From: ZC4RG35 sp040878345
GTDB lineage: Bacteria > Actinomycetota > Acidimicrobiia > Spongiisociales > ZC4RG35
NCBI GenBank assembly: GCA_040878345.1
Contig: JBBDML010000038.1
Coordinates: 1 to 47,292, forward strand
Direction: 5' to 3'
DNA length: 47,292 nt
The notes below the pieces were generated by a model. That model was not told where the DNA came from and did not search any database. It saw only the letters and a list, made by a program, of their open reading frames with translations. The translations under genes and the position numbers were made by a program. Numbering within the stretch: the first letter of the stretch is position 1; each line of letters begins with the position of its first letter. Below, in pieces: positions 45,956-47,292 of the stretch.

Positions 45956-47031
45956 CCGGCCGCCTCGATCATGGCGTCGGCGATGACGTGGGCTGCATGG
46001 GGTTTGGCAAGGCGATGTGCCTTCTCACGCATGGTCAAAAGGGTCTCAGGTCGAAACAGGGTGGCGGCGATCACTTCTCTCAGACGGCTCAGATCGGGCT
46101 CGGGCACGGTAACCGAAGCCCCGGATTCGGTGAGGAAGCGGGCGTTCTCGATCTGATGTCCGCCCGACCCGAACTCACCGGGCACCAGGACGGATGGTGT
46201 GCCTGTCGCGGTCAATTCGGCCACAGCGCCTCCCGCCCGGGCCAGGACCAGGTCGGAGACGGCGTAGAACGATTCCATCCTGGTCTCGAAGCCCGTTCGC
46301 ACCCAGGTCACCCCGGGGCCGGGCTCAAGCAAAGTGGTCTCGTCGATGAACCGCCTCCCGGTGATATGGAGCACCTGGATATCGGGCCCCTCCCAATCGG
46401 CGACGAGTCTCATCACCGCCTGATTGATCACTCCCGCTCCCAGCGACCCCCCGACCACGCCCAGAACCGGCCGATCTGCACCAAGCCCAAAGCGACCAAG
46501 AGCCTCTGGACGCAGCGCCGACCTGTCGAAGTGCCAGAAGGGCTCCCGAACCGGGTTACCCACCCACTCCGCCTCGGGCAGTCCCACGGTGGACGGGAAC
46601 GCACCAAAGGTGCGTCGGGCCCAACGAGCCGCCACCCGATTGGCCAGGCCGGCATGGGCGTTCTGCTCGGCGTTGAAGAAAGGAGTGCGGAGCCTTCGGG
46701 CCGCCAGACCTGTGGGAATGGTGATGTACCCGCCTACGCCGAGGCTGGCCCGGACCTTCCTCTCGGACATCGCCGATACGATCTCCCCTCGTGCCCGCCG
46801 CACCACCAGAGGCAGCGTCAGGTTCCGGGGGGCGAAGGACCGCTGCAGGCCCCTGATCTCGACACCCAGGAAGGGGAAGCCCTCCTCGGGATAGATGGTG
46901 GCCTCGAGCCTCGACCCGCCGACGTAGAGGATGTCATGCCGGGGAACGCCCCGGTCGACCAGGGCCTCGCCCACCGAGAGCCCCGGGAACACGTGACCCC
47001 CTGTCCCGGCGGCAGCGATGAGAAAGGTCAT
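45952..47031 (-). CDS. murG: Undecaprenyl-PP-MurNAc-pentapeptide GlcNAc transferase
   Basis: A 359-aa GT-B glycosyltransferase that makes lipid II from lipid I on the inner face of the membrane. The N-terminal Gly-rich loop is GTGGHVFPG (9-17). The acceptor-side loop is VGGYITIPTGLAARRL, followed by NAEQNAHAGLANR. The C-terminal UDP-GlcNAc site has VVGGSLGAGVINQAV and ARAGGAVAELTATGTPSVLVP. I use ATG 47031 (MTFLIAAAG); 59 extra upstream residues in the open frame are a shadow of ftsW. The ATG overlaps the ftsW stop. Confidence 0.96.
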   Translation of the reverse strand: MTFLIAAAGTGGHVFPGLSVGEALVDRGVPRHDILYVGGSRLEATIYPEEGFPFLGVEIRGLQRSFAPRNLTLPLVVRRARGEIVSAMSERKVRASLGVGGYITIPTGLAARRLRTPFFNAEQNAHAGLANRVAARWARRTFGAFPSTVGLPEAEWVGNPVREPFWHFDRSALRPEALGRFGLGADRPVLGVVGGSLGAGVINQAVMRLVADWEGPDIQVLHITGRRFIDETTLLEPGPGVTWVRTGFETRMESFYAVSDLVLARAGGAVAELTATGTPSVLVPGEFGSGGHQIENARFLTESGASVTVPEPDLSRLREVIAATLFRPETLLTMREKAHRLAKPHAAHVIADAMIEAAG

Positions 47032-47292
47032 CTCCCCCTGTTGACCTCGCTGACCCCGCTCTGGCTGATGTTTACCAGGATCCCGATCGAAGCCATTGCC
47101 ACTACAAGGGCAGTGGACCCGTACGAGATGAAAGGAAGGGCGATCCCGGTGATGGGCATGACACCCAACACCCCGCCGATATTGACCAGGGCCTGGAAGG
47201 ACAACCAAACCGTGATCCCGGCGGCGACCATCCTCCCGAACCGGTCGGGCGCCCTGGCCGTCACCGCCCAGCCGCCGAGAGCGAGGACGATG
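47028..47292 (-). CDS. ftsW: Septal peptidoglycan polymerase FtsW, C-terminal fragment (runs off the window)
   Basis: The last 87 or so residues of a SEDS glycosyltransferase. FQALVNIGGVLGVMPITGIALPFISYGSTALV is the hallmark C-terminal SEDS block, with the conserved Pro-x-x-Gly-x-x-Leu-Pro-Phe-x-Ser-Tyr-Gly pattern. The end (VNISQSGVSEVNRGR) is short; no long tail is present. RodA could look similar, but the location immediately upstream of murG points to FtsW. The 5' part is past base 47292. Confidence 0.95.
   Translation of the reverse strand, partial: IVLALGGWAVTARAPDRFGRMVAAGITVWLSFQALVNIGGVLGVMPITGIALPFISYGSTALVVAMASIGILVNISQSGVSEVNRGR

Noticed and set aside
1..47292. Insertion sequences, prophage genes, rRNA, toxin-antitoxin pairs or a replication origin
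   Set aside because: None was found on reading both strands; every sizeable coding stretch is accounted for by the listed genes.

Overview
The window is high-GC, gene-dense DNA from a deep-branching actinobacterium. Gene content fits Actinomycetota outside the classical Streptomyces/Mycobacterium groups, perhaps Acidimicrobiia or a relative; this placement is inference from gene order and not a taxonomic test. Supporting signs are the order ftsW-murG-murC-murB-ftsQ-ftsZ-pgeF-yggS-sepF-yggT-divIVA with no ftsA, a eukaryote-like (type 2) IleRS, the blocks polA-rpsA and coaE-uvrB, a ThyX-type thymidylate synthase relative, and many GTG/TTG starts with 4-bp ATGA stop/start overlaps. No intergenic stretch exceeds 300 bases. 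The longest is the cpaB-rpsA gap at 11647-11886.

Layout. 1-971 (minus): 5' part of uvrB, then coaE. 993-3669 (plus): a NarL-type sensor kinase/response regulator pair, then two tandem Flp-type pilin genes (59 and 60 aa) separated by two hairpins and closed by a UUCG-loop terminator. 3856-11646 (minus): a Tad/Flp pilus operon reading cpaB, tadZ, tadA, a von Willebrand factor A-TadB fusion, tadC and a polytopic membrane protein that looks like a GT-C glycosyltransferase. 11887-16144 (minus): rpsA and polA. 16174-16433: a pair of 50-bp palindromic repeats and a tRNA-Leu(CAA). 16491-23585: metabolic and transport genes (amidohydrolase, ygfZ, ccdA, MFS, MATE, nth, EamA). 23635-28610: a tandem-domain ThyX-like protein, two small proteins, a pair of ArsA/GET3-like ATPases and a membrane-anchored HAD phosphatase. 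28677-35491 (minus): dnaE, GNAT, rhomboid protease, rluD, lspA and a DksA/TraR-type regulator. 35617-38793 (plus): ileS. 38797-47292 (minus): the division and cell-wall cluster from divIVA back to the 3' end of ftsW.

How the parts work together. Most of the window is housekeeping: translation, replication and repair, peptidoglycan precursor synthesis and septum assembly. The main accessory feature is the Tad pilus locus with its adjacent two-component system, which lies between coaE and rpsA, genes that are neighbours in other actinobacteria. Its distinctive parts are the VWA-TadB fusion, a degenerate receiver on TadZ, a GT-C-like protein translationally coupled to tadC, and the absence of TadE/F pseudopilins and prepilin peptidase from the window. 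Other unusual features are the split-signature tandem ThyX protein and several strong inverted repeats.
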